35,875 nucleotides of DNA from Prochlorococcus sp. AG-412-C21 (GTDB taxonomy: Bacteria > Cyanobacteriota > Cyanobacteriia > PCC-6307 > Cyanobiaceae), in assembly GCA_003214975.1 (NCBI GenBank), contig QCKZ01000010.1, positions 1 to 35,875 of the forward strand. The letters run 5' to 3'. The notes under the pieces were generated by a model. The model saw nothing but the letters and a program-made list of their open reading frames with translations, was not told the DNA's origin and did not search any database. Made by a program: the position numbers and the translations under genes. Position 1 is the first letter of the stretch. The number at the start of each line of letters is the position of its first letter. Of this stretch, positions 9,128-20,174 are shown piece after piece.

Positions 9128-9565
9128 ATGTCAAAAGCATTATTCGAAACGGAAGTAGGGAACATTAATATTGAATTTTTCTCTGATGATGCACCTAATA
9201 CTGTTAATAACTTCACTAAATTGATAAGTGATGGATTTTACGATGGTCTAGCATTTCATAGAGTTATTCCTGGATTTATGGCACAGGGTGGATGTCCTAA
9301 TACACGAAATGGAGCATCTGGCATGCCAGGAACTGGAGGTCCTGGATACAATATTAAATGTGAAATTAATTCAAATAAACATCTAAAAGGCTCACTTTCT
9401 ATGGCCCATGCAGGTAAGGATACAGGTGGTAGTCAGTTTTTTATAGTTTATGAACCACAACCTCATCTCGATGGGGTTCATACTGTTTTTGGTAAGACAG
9501 ATGATATCGATGTTGTGCTAAAGCTTACTAACGGTTCAAAAATTTTAAAGGCAACTTTAAAGTAG
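9128..9565 (+). CDS. Peptidyl-prolyl cis-trans isomerase, cyclophilin type
   Basis: '[21 protein letters not shown]', '[18 protein letters not shown]', '[10 protein letters not shown]' cyclophilin core. Confidence 0.95.
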   Translation: MSKALFETEVGNINIEFFSDDAPNTVNNFTKLISDGFYDGLAFHRVIPGFMAQGGCPNTRNGASGMPGTGGPGYNIKCEINSNKHLKGSLSMAHAGKDTGGSQFFIVYEPQPHLDGVHTVFGKTDDIDVVLKLTNGSKILKATLK

Positions 9566-9570
9566 TAATT

Positions 9571-11304
9571 CTAGCCTTCAAAAACAACACTAAATGTCTC
9601 TTTATCTAGATTAAATTTTCTTGTAGATGAATATAAGATTTCATTATTAATAGTAAATTTAGTATTGATAAGTTTGATACTATTTTTTGGATGTAATGCT
9701 TGTTCAATATTTCTAGAAATAATAATCCCAATCTTTTTACTATCCAATTTGTATAAAAACTGAATAAACAATTCTATATTCTTTATTTCATCATCAGTGA
9801 TGTTTAAATTACTTCTATTTCGATCATGTAAAAGTCGCCAAACTAATTTTGGTCTATTCCAAAAAGCCAATAATCTTGGAGAACTTTCCAGTTTAATATT
9901 AATGTTTTTATCATTACAGAATTTAATTACTTTATTTTTTATTGGTACTAGATCTATAGATTTATAATTTCCGTCAAGAAAAATAGATATAAATGGATCG
10001 ACATTTCTTGAATTTGAATTATCTTCATCAATCATGTGACCAAGCTTTGTTTTCTTAACACTCAAATATTCAGCATTATTATCATTTGGACAAATCACTA
10101 ATGGAACTCTCTCAATAACTTCAATTCCATAACCACCTAATCCAGCAATCTTTCTGGGATTATTTGTTAATAATTTTAATTTTTTTATACCAAGATCAGT
10201 TAATATCTGTGCTCCAACTCCATAATTTCTTAGATCAGCAGGAAATCCTAATTTTTCATTAGCTTCTACTGTGTCCAATCCTCCATCCTGTAAACTGTAA
10301 GCTTTTAATTTATTTATAAGACCAATACCTCTACCTTCTTGTCTCAAGTAAACTACAACGCCCTCTTCCTCCTTTTCTATCCTTGATAAAGCGGCCTCTA
10401 ACTGGGGTCTACAATCACAACGTAATGATCCAAAAGCATCACCAGTTAGGCATTCTGAATGCATTCTAACTAATACAGGTTCGCTTAATTTTGATGATTT
10501 TTGTTTAACTAATGCAACATGCTCTGAATCATCGAGTTCATTAATATATCCATAGGCTTTAAAATTTCCAAAGATACTTGGAAGAACAGCATCTGATTTT
10601 CTAAAAACAAATCTCTCAGTTTGAAATCGATAACTTATTAAATCAGCTATTGATATTAATTTCATCCCCCACTGTTTTGCATACTCTTTAAGTTGAGGAA
10701 GTCTTGACATTGAACCGTCAGGATTTTGTATTTCACAAATTACTCCAGCTGGATACAGACCTGACATTGCGGCAATATCTACAGCTGCTTCTGTATGACC
10801 TGCCCTTTTTAATACTCCCCCTTTTTTAGCTCTTAATGGAAATATATGTCCTGGCCTTCTTAAATCCTCAGGTTTTGTGTTTGGATTTATAGCAACTTGA
10901 ATTGTCTTAGCTCTGTCTTCAGCTGATATCCCAGTCGAAACATTATTTTCCGGGCCAGCATCAATTGAAATCGTAAAGGCTGTTTGATTTTCATCTGTAT
11001 TTCTATCAACCATTAAAGGTAAATCTAAGGAATCAAGTTTTTCACCTTGCATCGCTAGGCATATAAGACCTCTTCCCTCAGTAGCCATAAAATTTATTTG
11101 TTGAGGCGTTGCAAACTGAGCAGCACAAATCAAATCCCCCTCATTCTCTCTTCTTTCATCATCTACGACTATTATGCATTCACCATTCCTTATTGCCGCT
11201 AAAGCATCGCTTATAGGATCAAATTCAATTTTAAATGATTCATTTATATCCAAAATTGTTCCATTATTTGATTTGGGACTTGTTTCTTTCATTATTCCTA
11301 TCAA
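9571..11304 (-). CDS. ribBA: Bifunctional 3,4-dihydroxy-2-butanone 4-phosphate synthase / GTP cyclohydrolase II with C-terminal extension
   Basis: DHBPS: 'VVDDERRENEGDLICAAQ', 'RRPGHIFPLRAKKGGVLKRAGHTEAAVDI'. GCHII: 'HSECLTGDAFGSLRCDCRPQLEAAL', 'RQEGRGIGL', 'LTNNPRKI'. Confidence 0.96.
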   Translation of the reverse strand: MIGIMKETSPKSNNGTILDINESFKIEFDPISDALAAIRNGECIIVVDDERRENEGDLICAAQFATPQQINFMATEGRGLICLAMQGEKLDSLDLPLMVDRNTDENQTAFTISIDAGPENNVSTGISAEDRAKTIQVAINPNTKPEDLRRPGHIFPLRAKKGGVLKRAGHTEAAVDIAAMSGLYPAGVICEIQNPDGSMSRLPQLKEYAKQWGMKLISIADLISYRFQTERFVFRKSDAVLPSIFGNFKAYGYINELDDSEHVALVKQKSSKLSEPVLVRMHSECLTGDAFGSLRCDCRPQLEAALSRIEKEEEGVVVYLRQEGRGIGLINKLKAYSLQDGGLDTVEANEKLGFPADLRNYGVGAQILTDLGIKKLKLLTNNPRKIAGLGGYGIEVIERVPLVICPNDNNAEYLSVKKTKLGHMIDEDNSNSRNVDPFISIFLDGNYKSIDLVPIKNKVIKFCNDKNINIKLESSPRLLAFWNRPKLVWRLLHDRNRSNLNITDDEIKNIELFIQFLYKLDSKKIGIIISRNIEQALHPKNSIKLINTKFTINNEILYSSTRKFNLDKETFSVVFEG

Positions 11305-11380
11305 TATAGAAAAATAGTGTGTTAGTTATCCTAAATTCAACACTTTATAATCCTATCTCAAAGTCTGCCAATTCAAAGAA

Positions 11381-12436
11381 ATGAATGTTGCAATAGTAGG
11401 TGCTACTGGTTACGGCGGTATTCAAGCAGTAAATCTTTTAAAGAAAAATAAAAACTATAATATCTCATTTTTAGGAGGTAATAAAACATCTGGCTCTAAG
11501 TGGAATAACAATTTCCCTTTTATTTATCTTGATAACGATCCCTATATAGAAGAAATTTCAGTAGAAAATATCTCAAACAACTCAGATGTCGCTTTGCTTT
11601 GTTTGCCAAATGGCCTATCCTCTACATTAACAAGGAAATTATTAAATAAAGGAGTTAAAGTTATTGATTTATCAGCTGATTATAGATATAAGTCCTTAGA
11701 CGAATGGAAAAAAGTATATTCCAAAGAAGCTGTTATCTATAAAAGGAACGATGATGATTTGTGTAAAGAGGCAGTCTACGGACTTCCTGAAATAAATAAA
11801 GAAGCTATTTCAAAAGGAAGATTAATTGCTTGTCCAGGTTGTTATCCAACATCGGCTCTTATTCCATTAGCTCCTTATCTTTCTCAGGGAATTATTGAAA
11901 ACGAAGGTATAGTAATTGATTCTAAAAGTGGAACTTCTGGAGGGGGTCGAGAACCAAATCAAAAACTACTTTTATCAGAATGTGGAGAAGGTCTATCAGC
12001 ATATGGATTGATAAACCATAGACATACTTCAGAAATCGAGCAAGTAGCATCTATGATTTCTGGAAATAAAATTGAATTGCTTTTTACTCCTCATTTGGTT
12101 CCAATTGCAAGGGGTATGCATTCGACAATATATGGGAGATTAAGAGATCCTGGGTTAACATCGGATGATTGCAGAATTCTTTTGGATAATTATTATAGAA
12201 ATTTTAAAAATATTAAAGTCTTACCTGTAGACACATTCCCATCGACAAAATGGGTTAAAAATACAAACCAAATTTTTCTTTCTGTGAAAGTTGATATTAG
12301 AAATGGAAGGATTATTATTTTGTCTGTAATTGATAATTTGTTAAAAGGACAAACTGGACAAGCTATTCAAAATTTAAATATTATGAGTGGATTTTCAATA
12401 GATGATGGTCTTGAGTTAACTAATAACTTTCCATAA
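11381..12436 (+). CDS. argC: N-acetyl-gamma-glutamyl-phosphate reductase
   Basis: 'VAIVGATGYGGIQAVNLL', 'IACPGCYPTSALIPLAPYL', 'FTPHLVPIARGMHSTIY'. Confidence 0.96.
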   Translation: MNVAIVGATGYGGIQAVNLLKKNKNYNISFLGGNKTSGSKWNNNFPFIYLDNDPYIEEISVENISNNSDVALLCLPNGLSSTLTRKLLNKGVKVIDLSADYRYKSLDEWKKVYSKEAVIYKRNDDDLCKEAVYGLPEINKEAISKGRLIACPGCYPTSALIPLAPYLSQGIIENEGIVIDSKSGTSGGGREPNQKLLLSECGEGLSAYGLINHRHTSEIEQVASMISGNKIELLFTPHLVPIARGMHSTIYGRLRDPGLTSDDCRILLDNYYRNFKNIKVLPVDTFPSTKWVKNTNQIFLSVKVDIRNGRIIILSVIDNLLKGQTGQAIQNLNIMSGFSIDDGLELTNNFP

Positions 12437-13106
12437 AATTACTTCTTATCAAAAAACCAGCATGTGAGATTGAGTGAGGTAAAATTTTATGCTCAAGTAA
12501 TTGTATTTTTTTAGAAAGTGTTTCAATATTGTCGTTATTTAGAATCGGCAATGCACCTTGCATTATAAGAGAACCACTATCTACCTCCTCATCAACAAAA
12601 TGTACTGAACAACCAGTTATTTTTGAACCATTTAATATAGAATCTTTTATTGCAGAACCACCTTTATATGAAGGAAGTAATGATGGGTGAATATTTATAA
12701 TTTTATTCTTAAATTTATTTATAAATAATGAACTGACGATTTTCATCCATCCAGCCATTACAACAAGTTCAACATCGTAATTAATTAGAGTATCTATAAT
12801 TTCTAATTCAAAGAGCTCTTTTTTAGAAAAATCAGTACCTTTTATTATTCTATGCGGTATTTCTGCATTTTCCGCTCTTTTTATGCAACCTGCATCTTCT
12901 TTATTTGTAATTAGAACTTTTATATCTATGTCTAATTCTCCTTTTTCTGAGAGATTAATTAACTCCTGAAAGTTTGTTCCTTTACCAGAAGCAAGTACAC
13001 CAATTTTTAATTTTGGTGAAAATCTTCTAAATTCCGATATCTCAGGTGAAATTATGTAATTAAATGATTTATTCAAGTTTTTCTTTTTATCCAATGATAA
13101 ATTCAT
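12420..13106 (-). CDS. purN: Phosphoribosylglycinamide formyltransferase
   Basis: 'IGVLASGKGTNFQELI', 'VVMAGWMKIVSSLFI', 'IINIHPSLLPSYKGGSAI', 'GCSVHFVDEEVDSGSLIMQ'. Confidence 0.94.
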   Translation of the reverse strand: MNLSLDKKKNLNKSFNYIISPEISEFRRFSPKLKIGVLASGKGTNFQELINLSEKGELDIDIKVLITNKEDAGCIKRAENAEIPHRIIKGTDFSKKELFELEIIDTLINYDVELVVMAGWMKIVSSLFINKFKNKIINIHPSLLPSYKGGSAIKDSILNGSKITGCSVHFVDEEVDSGSLIMQGALPILNNDNIETLSKKIQLLEHKILPHSISHAGFLIRSNFMESY

Positions 13107-13257
13107 ATGAAATAAAAAAAAACCTGTTTTTTAATTGTTTATATTCAAAAACATATATATTTATAAATAAAAATTTAAACAAATTTAAATGATTTAAATC
13201 GAAGTTCTATTCGTATAGATATAATTAAAAAATAAATAAAAGAAACAAATATATAAA

Positions 13258-14841
13258 ATGAATGCAGATTTAAGCTCTTGGGAAAAATTTTGTAATTATA
13301 TGTGGTTTGATAAAAAATTAAATATATGGTTAGACATAAGCAAAATTAATTTCACAAATGACGAAATAAATACTTTAGATCAGAAATTTATAGATGTTTT
13401 TTCATCAATCCAGGAATTAGAAAATGGAGCAATCTCAAATATTGATGAAAATAGACAAGTTGGTCATTATTGGCTTAGAAATCCAAAAATTTCTCCATCC
13501 TCCAAAATAACGGACGAGATTAAAGCAGAAATTAATGATATTTCTGAATTTGGCAAACAAATTTTAAATGGAAATATTAAGAATAAGAATAATCAGAACT
13601 ATACGGATGTTTTATGGATAGGAATTGGTGGAAGTGGGTTAGGCCCATTACTTATTACGGAGTCACTTCAAAAATGCTCTGAAGGATTAAATTTTTCTTA
13701 TATCGATAATATTGATCCTTTTTTAATTAGCGAAAAGTTAGAAGAATTATCTGAAAAACTATCTACAACATTATTCGTAGTTGTAAGCAAATCAGGTGGT
13801 ACTCCTGAACCTAGAATTGCTATGGAAATTATTAAAAGTCATTGTGAGAAAAATTCTCTTGAATGGAATTCAAATGCCATAGCTATAACTATGAAAGATA
13901 GTAAGTTATTTAAAAAAGCCACTACTGAAAATTGGTTGAAAATATTTAATTTACAAGACTGGGTAGGTGGAAGAACGAGTATCACCAGCTCTGTTGGATT
14001 ACTTCCATTAGCACTAATTAATGAAAACATATTTGAATTTATTAGAGGTGCAGCTTTAATGGATGAGGCCACACGTTCAAATAATTTTAAAAATAATCCC
14101 GCAGCATTATTATCATCTGCATGGTACTTAACTGGTGATGGTATTGGAAAAAGGGATATGGTCGTTTTACCTTATAGAGATAGGTTACAGGTATTTAGTA
14201 AATATCTTCAACAATTAGTAATGGAGTCATTAGGAAAGAAATTTAATAGGAATGGTGAAGTAGTTAATCAGGGGATTTCCGTTTTTGGTAATAAAGGATC
14301 TACAGATCAACATGCTTATGTTCAGCAATTGAGAGATGGGATTGATAACTTCTTTTGTATATTTATTGAGTTATTAGATTCTCCTACTACTAATATTTTT
14401 GATGATAAAGAGAATCCTAAAGAATATCTTTCTGGTTTTTTGCAAGGAACCAGATCTGCACTTTCTAGTGAAAACAGACAAAGTATTACTATCACCTTAG
14501 AAAAATTAAATTGTTTTTCACTAGGTGCCTTAATAGCTTTATTTGAGAGAGCTGTATCTTTCTACGCTGAATTAGTAAATATAAATGCATATGATCAACC
14601 TGGAGTTGAGGCTGGAAAAAAAGCAGCTGCAAATATTATTGAGTATCAACAAAAAGTGAGTAATTTGTTAAATCAAGGAGGTGAATACTCAATAAATCAA
14701 ATAACAGCATTAATTGATAATTCAGTTAAAGAACCAATATTCTTTATCCTTCGTGAAATGTGTTTCGATAATGATGATTATTTAGTTAAGGGTGATTGGT
14801 CTAATCCAGATTCATTAGTTATTCAAAAAACAAATTGTTAA
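13258..14841 (+). CDS. pgi: Glucose-6-phosphate isomerase
   Basis: '[16 protein letters not shown]', '[15 protein letters not shown]', '[12 protein letters not shown]', '[13 protein letters not shown]'. Confidence 0.95.
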   Translation: MNADLSSWEKFCNYMWFDKKLNIWLDISKINFTNDEINTLDQKFIDVFSSIQELENGAISNIDENRQVGHYWLRNPKISPSSKITDEIKAEINDISEFGKQILNGNIKNKNNQNYTDVLWIGIGGSGLGPLLITESLQKCSEGLNFSYIDNIDPFLISEKLEELSEKLSTTLFVVVSKSGGTPEPRIAMEIIKSHCEKNSLEWNSNAIAITMKDSKLFKKATTENWLKIFNLQDWVGGRTSITSSVGLLPLALINENIFEFIRGAALMDEATRSNNFKNNPAALLSSAWYLTGDGIGKRDMVVLPYRDRLQVFSKYLQQLVMESLGKKFNRNGEVVNQGISVFGNKGSTDQHAYVQQLRDGIDNFFCIFIELLDSPTTNIFDDKENPKEYLSGFLQGTRSALSSENRQSITITLEKLNCFSLGALIALFERAVSFYAELVNINAYDQPGVEAGKKAAANIIEYQQKVSNLLNQGGEYSINQITALIDNSVKEPIFFILREMCFDNDDYLVKGDWSNPDSLVIQKTNC

Positions 14842-17408
14842 ACAACTATATTCATAATTTTTCCTTTAACAATAATAATTTTTCTTATTTCCTTATCTTG
14901 AATCCATTTTAATATGTTCGGTCTTTTAAGAGTTAATTCCTTAATTTGATCATCATTCATTTCATTATTAATATTTATCTTGTCTCTAACTTTCCCATTA
15001 ACTTGTAATACTAGTTCATAAGAATTTTCTTTTAGTGCTTCGGCATTAAATGAAGGCCACTGTTCTAAATGAACAGAATTTTCAAATCCTATAAGATGCC
15101 ATATCTCTTCAGATATATGTGGAGCAAATGGAGCTAACAAAATACAAAATGTTTTTAGAGCATCTTTTTTTAAATTATTGTTTACTTCATTAATGCAATT
15201 TGATAATGAATTATAAAACTTCATTAGTTCTGAAATCGCTGTATTAAATTGATTATTTACTATGTCATTTGAAATTTCTTTTATAGCAATATTCATTGAC
15301 TTTATTAAAGTTTTTTCTTTATCAGGATAGGACTTAATTGAAGTATTTATATCTTTTCCGGAATTTATATATAGCTTCCAAACCCTGCTTAAAAATCTAA
15401 ATTGTCCTTCAACATCTGTATCTCCCCATTCCAAATCTTTTTCTGGTGGTGCTTTAAATAATATAAACATTCTTGCTGTATCTGCTCCATATTTTTTAAT
15501 TACAGATTCAGGGTCTATTCCATTATATTTTGATTTGGACATCTTCTCAAAAAGAACTTCAAGTTTAGAATTGTCAATTGGATCTGTAGGATTAGATAGG
15601 TCCTTAATATCAGAGGGAGAAACATACTTACCCGTTTTATTGTTCTTATAGGCAGCAGCTTGAACCATTCCTTGAGTTAAGAGCTTTTTGAATGGTTCAT
15701 CAATTTCAAATAGTTCATTATCTCGTAAAGCTTTAGTGAAGAATCTGGCATATAACAAATGTAATATTGCATGCTCAACTCCTCCAACATATTGATCTAC
15801 AGGCAACCACTTATTAATTTCATTCTTTTCAAATGGCTTAGTTGAAGATTTTGTCGATGGATATCTTAAAAAATACCAAGATGAACACATGAAAGTGTCC
15901 ATAGTATCTGTTTCTTTTATCGCAGGTATTCCACATTTTGGACATGTTGTATTGATCCAATTATTATTATCACCTAGGCCATTAATCTTATTGGCCGAGA
16001 TATCAATATCTTTTGGTAAGGAAACAGGTAATTCAGATTGGTTTAAAGGAACAGAACCACACTTTTTACAATTAACTATTGGTATGGGACATCCCCAATA
16101 TCTTTGTCTAGATATTAACCAATCTCTTAGACGATATTGAATCTTATTTTCAGCCCATCCATTTTTTACTCCCTCCTCTGAAATTTCTAATTTAGCAATA
16201 TTATTTGCCATACCATCGTATTGATTTGAATTTATAAGATAACCATTTTCTACATAAGCATTATCAAGCTCATTACTTGATTCACTTTTTTCTTTTATTA
16301 TTACCTGCTTAATATCAATATTGTTTTTCTTAGCAAATTCAAAATCCCTCAAATCATGAGCAGGTACACCCATAACAGCCCCTGTACCGTATTCATCAAG
16401 AACATAACTTGCCACCCAAATAGGTATAGGTTCAGAATTTACTGGATTTATCGCTATTAAGCTTGTTTTTATCCCAGTTTTTTCAAATTCATTGTTTTTA
16501 TTTTTTTTCAAATATTGTTTTAGTTTGTCTATATCTTGTAAAGTTGCTTGATCAGAAATTTTTTTAATTAATGAATGATTAACCGAAATTGCTAAATAGG
16601 TAACTCCAAACAAAGTATCTGGCCTTGTTGTGAAAACAGTTATTTTCTCTTGTGGATTGGTATTAATATTAAAATTAATATTTGTACCAATTGACTTTCC
16701 AATCCAATTATCTTGCATTATTTTTACTCTCTCTGGCCAATAATCTAATTTATCTAAATCTTTTAATAACTCATCAGCATAATTAGTAATCCTTAAAAAC
16801 CATTGCTTTAATAATTTCTTTTCAACTATTGCTCCAGATCTCCAAGATTTACCCTCTGAGTCAACTTGTTCATTTGCTAAGACTGTCTTATCTATAGGAT
16901 CCCAATTAACTTCTGATTCCTTTTTATATACAAGACCTGCCTTAAATAACTCTAAAAATAGATATTGTGTCCAAACATAATAATTTTCATCACAGGTCGC
17001 AAATTCTTTATCCCAATCAACTGATAGTCCCAAAAGCTTTAGTTGGGACTTCATATGAGAAATATTTTTTTTAGTCCAGACGTTAGGACTAATTCCTCTT
17101 TCAATCGCTGCATTCTCTGCAGGTAAACCAAATGCATCCCAACCCATTGGATGTAAAACAGATTTACCCTTAAACCTTTGAAAACGAGCTATTAAGTCTG
17201 TAATTACATAATTCCTAACATGTCCCATATGAAGATTACCTGATGGATAGGGGAACATTGATAAGGCATAAAATTTATCGCTATTATCTGATAATTCGTC
17301 GGTTTTATACAGATTTTTTTCGGTCCATATTGATTGCCATTTTTTTTCTATTTCAGATGGTTTATACATATTTGTATCAGCTTCATATTGCTTATCAGGA
17401 GAAATCAC
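14838..17408 (-). CDS. leuS: Leucyl-tRNA synthetase
   Basis: '[21 protein letters not shown]' HIGH motif, '[14 protein letters not shown]' KMSKS motif, '[15 protein letters not shown]' editing domain, 856 aa. Confidence 0.97.
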   Translation of the reverse strand: MISPDKQYEADTNMYKPSEIEKKWQSIWTEKNLYKTDELSDNSDKFYALSMFPYPSGNLHMGHVRNYVITDLIARFQRFKGKSVLHPMGWDAFGLPAENAAIERGISPNVWTKKNISHMKSQLKLLGLSVDWDKEFATCDENYYVWTQYLFLELFKAGLVYKKESEVNWDPIDKTVLANEQVDSEGKSWRSGAIVEKKLLKQWFLRITNYADELLKDLDKLDYWPERVKIMQDNWIGKSIGTNINFNINTNPQEKITVFTTRPDTLFGVTYLAISVNHSLIKKISDQATLQDIDKLKQYLKKNKNNEFEKTGIKTSLIAINPVNSEPIPIWVASYVLDEYGTGAVMGVPAHDLRDFEFAKKNNIDIKQVIIKEKSESSNELDNAYVENGYLINSNQYDGMANNIAKLEISEEGVKNGWAENKIQYRLRDWLISRQRYWGCPIPIVNCKKCGSVPLNQSELPVSLPKDIDISANKINGLGDNNNWINTTCPKCGIPAIKETDTMDTFMCSSWYFLRYPSTKSSTKPFEKNEINKWLPVDQYVGGVEHAILHLLYARFFTKALRDNELFEIDEPFKKLLTQGMVQAAAYKNNKTGKYVSPSDIKDLSNPTDPIDNSKLEVLFEKMSKSKYNGIDPESVIKKYGADTARMFILFKAPPEKDLEWGDTDVEGQFRFLSRVWKLYINSGKDINTSIKSYPDKEKTLIKSMNIAIKEISNDIVNNQFNTAISELMKFYNSLSNCINEVNNNLKKDALKTFCILLAPFAPHISEEIWHLIGFENSVHLEQWPSFNAEALKENSYELVLQVNGKVRDKININNEMNDDQIKELTLKRPNILKWIQDKEIRKIIIVKGKIMNIVV

Positions 17409-17514
17409 TTAATTTTTAATTATTAAATTATTATTTTAATATCCATTATATAAAATAGAAATAGATTGTTAAAAGGAATAATTTATAATTAAAATTAAAA
17501 TATATTATCTACAA

Positions 17515-18375
17515 ATGAAAAATATAACTTTTGAAAAATATCAAGGAAACGGAAATGATTTTGTGGTAATTGATTCTAGAGGAAATGATTTATATAATAA
17601 TTACAAGACAAATAAATCTTTTGATATAAAAAAAATTTGTAACAGGCAATTTGGTATTGGAGCAGATGGTGTAATTTTTATAGAGGAACCCAATGAAGAT
17701 AATTATGCAAAAATGATAATCTTTAATTCTGATGGTTCAGAGGCACAAATGTGTGGTAACGGAATTAGGTGTTTAGTTGAGTATCTTCATATAAATGATT
17801 CTATTAAGAATAAAAATATTGAATACAAAATTGAGACTAAAGCAGGTTTAAAAATTGCAAAATACATAAATGAAGAAATTACAGTAAAAATGGGAGTTCC
17901 CATTTTAGATAGTCAAAATATCCCAACAAGAATTGAAAAAAAAATCAATTCAGTTCCTACACATAATTTTATTGAGAAAAATTTTAATAATAAAGGTTAT
18001 TCAGTAGGAATGGGAAATCCTCATTTAATATTCTTTGTACAAGACTTAGAGTCAATTGCTGTTTCTAGTCTTGGACCTATATTTGAAAAAAATGAATTAT
18101 TTCCAGAAAAAACAAATGTTCATTTTTGTCAAATAATAAATAGAGAGAATATCAAAGTAAAAGTATGGGAAAGAGGAGCAGGCCCAACCTTAGCCTGTGG
18201 AACAGGAGCTTGTGCTATACATGTAGCAGCTTACAAATTAGGTCTCTGTAATTCACAAACCATAGTTAATTTACCCGGAGGCAATCTTAAGATTGATTGG
18301 TCAAAAGACGATTGTGAAGTCATGATGACGGGTAATGCTAAAAAGGTTTTCTCAGGTTCAATGTTAGTAAATTAA
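17515..18375 (+). CDS. dapF: Diaminopimelate epimerase
   Basis: 'KYQGNGNDFVVID', 'NSDGSEAQMCGNGIRCL', 'ERGAGPTLACGTGACAI'. Confidence 0.96.
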   Translation: MKNITFEKYQGNGNDFVVIDSRGNDLYNNYKTNKSFDIKKICNRQFGIGADGVIFIEEPNEDNYAKMIIFNSDGSEAQMCGNGIRCLVEYLHINDSIKNKNIEYKIETKAGLKIAKYINEEITVKMGVPILDSQNIPTRIEKKINSVPTHNFIEKNFNNKGYSVGMGNPHLIFFVQDLESIAVSSLGPIFEKNELFPEKTNVHFCQIINRENIKVKVWERGAGPTLACGTGACAIHVAAYKLGLCNSQTIVNLPGGNLKIDWSKDDCEVMMTGNAKKVFSGSMLVN

Positions 18376-19547
18376 TGGAAAATAATTTTATCTATTTAGA
18401 TAATGCATCTACAACTCCATTATCTGAAAATGTTTTAAATATAATAAATTCAACTTATAGGAACTATTGGCATAATCCATCATCTACCTATGATTTAGGG
18501 ATAAAATGCTCAACATATCTTGAAAAAATCAGATATAAAATTGCTGATAGATTTAATGCAGAACCAGAAGATATAATTTTTACATCTGGTTCTTCGGAAT
18601 CGACAACAATTGTATTTAGTAAAATTTATGAGACCTTTGAAACTGGAAGAATTGTTATTTCAAATGTTGAGCATCAGGCAACAACTATATGTGCTAATAA
18701 ACTAAGAAAACAAAACTGGGATATATGTGAATGGACCGTCAATAATGATGGAATTTTAAATCTTTCTAATATTGATAAAACATTAACTAAAGAAACTAAA
18801 CTTGCATCAATTATTTGGGGACAAAGTGAAATTGGGACAATACAACCTGTTCAATTTATAGGTTCAAGATGTGAAGAATTAAATATTATGTTTCATTTAG
18901 ATGGAACTCAAATATTAAGTAATGGAATATTTAGTTGGAAAGATCTTAAATGTGACTTTTTAAGTTTATCTGCTCATAAATTTGGAGGTCCAAAAGGTAT
19001 TGGTATTCTATTAACAAAAGAAAACTCTAGGCTAATTTTAAAAAATAAAGACATATCACTTACTCAGGAATATTCAATTAGACAAGGTACACAAGCATTA
19101 CCTTTAATCGCTGGAATGTATGAATCATTAAAGAATATTAAAGGAAAAATTAAATTATATGATTACAAAACCGAATTTCCTTTAAATAATATTACTATAC
19201 TTAAAAATTATTTTTTTCAAAAAATTGAGGATAATAATCACATAAAGATTACAGGCAGTATTAACCATAGGCTCCCCAATCATATTTCTTTTCTTCTATT
19301 AAATAAAAAATTTATACCTATTAAGGCCTATAAGATAGTTAATTTTATGTCAGAAAATAATATAGCAATTAGTAGTGGAAGTGCATGTTCAAGCTCATCT
19401 GAAAAACCTAGTTCAACCCTTAAAAATCTAGGTTTTAATGATGATGAACTATATTCCAATATTCGTGTTACTTTAGGTTCAATAAACAATAAGTCAGAAA
19501 TAGATAAATTTTTAGAACTTATTCAAATATGTATTGACAAATTTTAA
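18375..19547 (+). CDS. Class V aminotransferase / cysteine desulfurase (NifS/IscS-like)
   Basis: 'YLDNASTTPLSENVL', 'FHLDGTQ', 'SLSAHKFGGPKGIGIL', 'IAISSGSACSSSSEKPS'. Confidence 0.9.
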   Translation: MENNFIYLDNASTTPLSENVLNIINSTYRNYWHNPSSTYDLGIKCSTYLEKIRYKIADRFNAEPEDIIFTSGSSESTTIVFSKIYETFETGRIVISNVEHQATTICANKLRKQNWDICEWTVNNDGILNLSNIDKTLTKETKLASIIWGQSEIGTIQPVQFIGSRCEELNIMFHLDGTQILSNGIFSWKDLKCDFLSLSAHKFGGPKGIGILLTKENSRLILKNKDISLTQEYSIRQGTQALPLIAGMYESLKNIKGKIKLYDYKTEFPLNNITILKNYFFQKIEDNNHIKITGSINHRLPNHISFLLLNKKFIPIKAYKIVNFMSENNIAISSGSACSSSSEKPSSTLKNLGFNDDELYSNIRVTLGSINNKSEIDKFLELIQICIDKF

Positions 19548-20173
19548 TGAAAACTAATTACACTCTACCTAAAGATTTAAACGAATCTCTTAAAAATATG
19601 GAGGATGCAATTATTCCAAGTCTTTTAGATTCAAATAAAAGATTTATTATAGAATTAAATTTTGAAGGATTGAAATTTAACAGAATTGGAATAACTATTT
19701 ACAAGATATTAGCTAAAAATAATAATGTATTCATAACATTTGCAGATCAAGGAGCGGTTGCTTTAGCTCAAAGAGACTATCCAGATATTAAAGATAAAAT
19801 CTTTACTTTTAAATCATTTAATGAATCAAATAATATAAATAAAATTGATAGTGTGTTGATATCGATGCTTCCTCAGGCCTTTGATTTCGATTTATTTGAA
19901 CCTATGTCTGATAATTACCAAGGAACTCATTATTCATTAAATCCAAAATTCGAAGATGCAAATATTGGTATTGGAAGTGTTATTAGAGAGAGACGTAAAA
20001 ACTTTGTTAAGACCTGGAAGAATATTTATTTTCTTCAGCCTTTAAATAAAGCTGCTCTTATGCATATTTATCCAAATAACTGGTTGCTTTTCAAAGAGGA
20101 AAATAAAAAATATTTTTTTAAAAAAGAATTTGAAATTAAACCCGATAATGAATCTATCTTTATGAATTTATAG
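19547..20173 (+). CDS. DUF1995 family protein
   Basis: 208 aa; 'LPKDLNESLKNMEDAIIPSLLDSNKRFIIELNFEGLKFN', 'VFITFADQGAVALAQRD' resembles cyanobacterial/plastid DUF1995 proteins. Confidence 0.75.
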   Translation: MKTNYTLPKDLNESLKNMEDAIIPSLLDSNKRFIIELNFEGLKFNRIGITIYKILAKNNNVFITFADQGAVALAQRDYPDIKDKIFTFKSFNESNNINKIDSVLISMLPQAFDFDLFEPMSDNYQGTHYSLNPKFEDANIGIGSVIRERRKNFVKTWKNIYFLQPLNKAALMHIYPNNWLLFKEENKKYFFKKEFEIKPDNESIFMNL

Positions 20174-20174
20174 A

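Noticed and set aside
13839-14072. 77-aa minus-strand ORF inside pgi
   Set aside because: Antisense to a conserved gene.
14835-14845. TTGTTAAACAA inverted repeat at the pgi/leuS stops
   Set aside because: Too short and A/T-rich to claim as a terminator.
15889-16140. 83-aa plus-strand ORF inside leuS
   Set aside because: Antisense to conserved leuS; no support.
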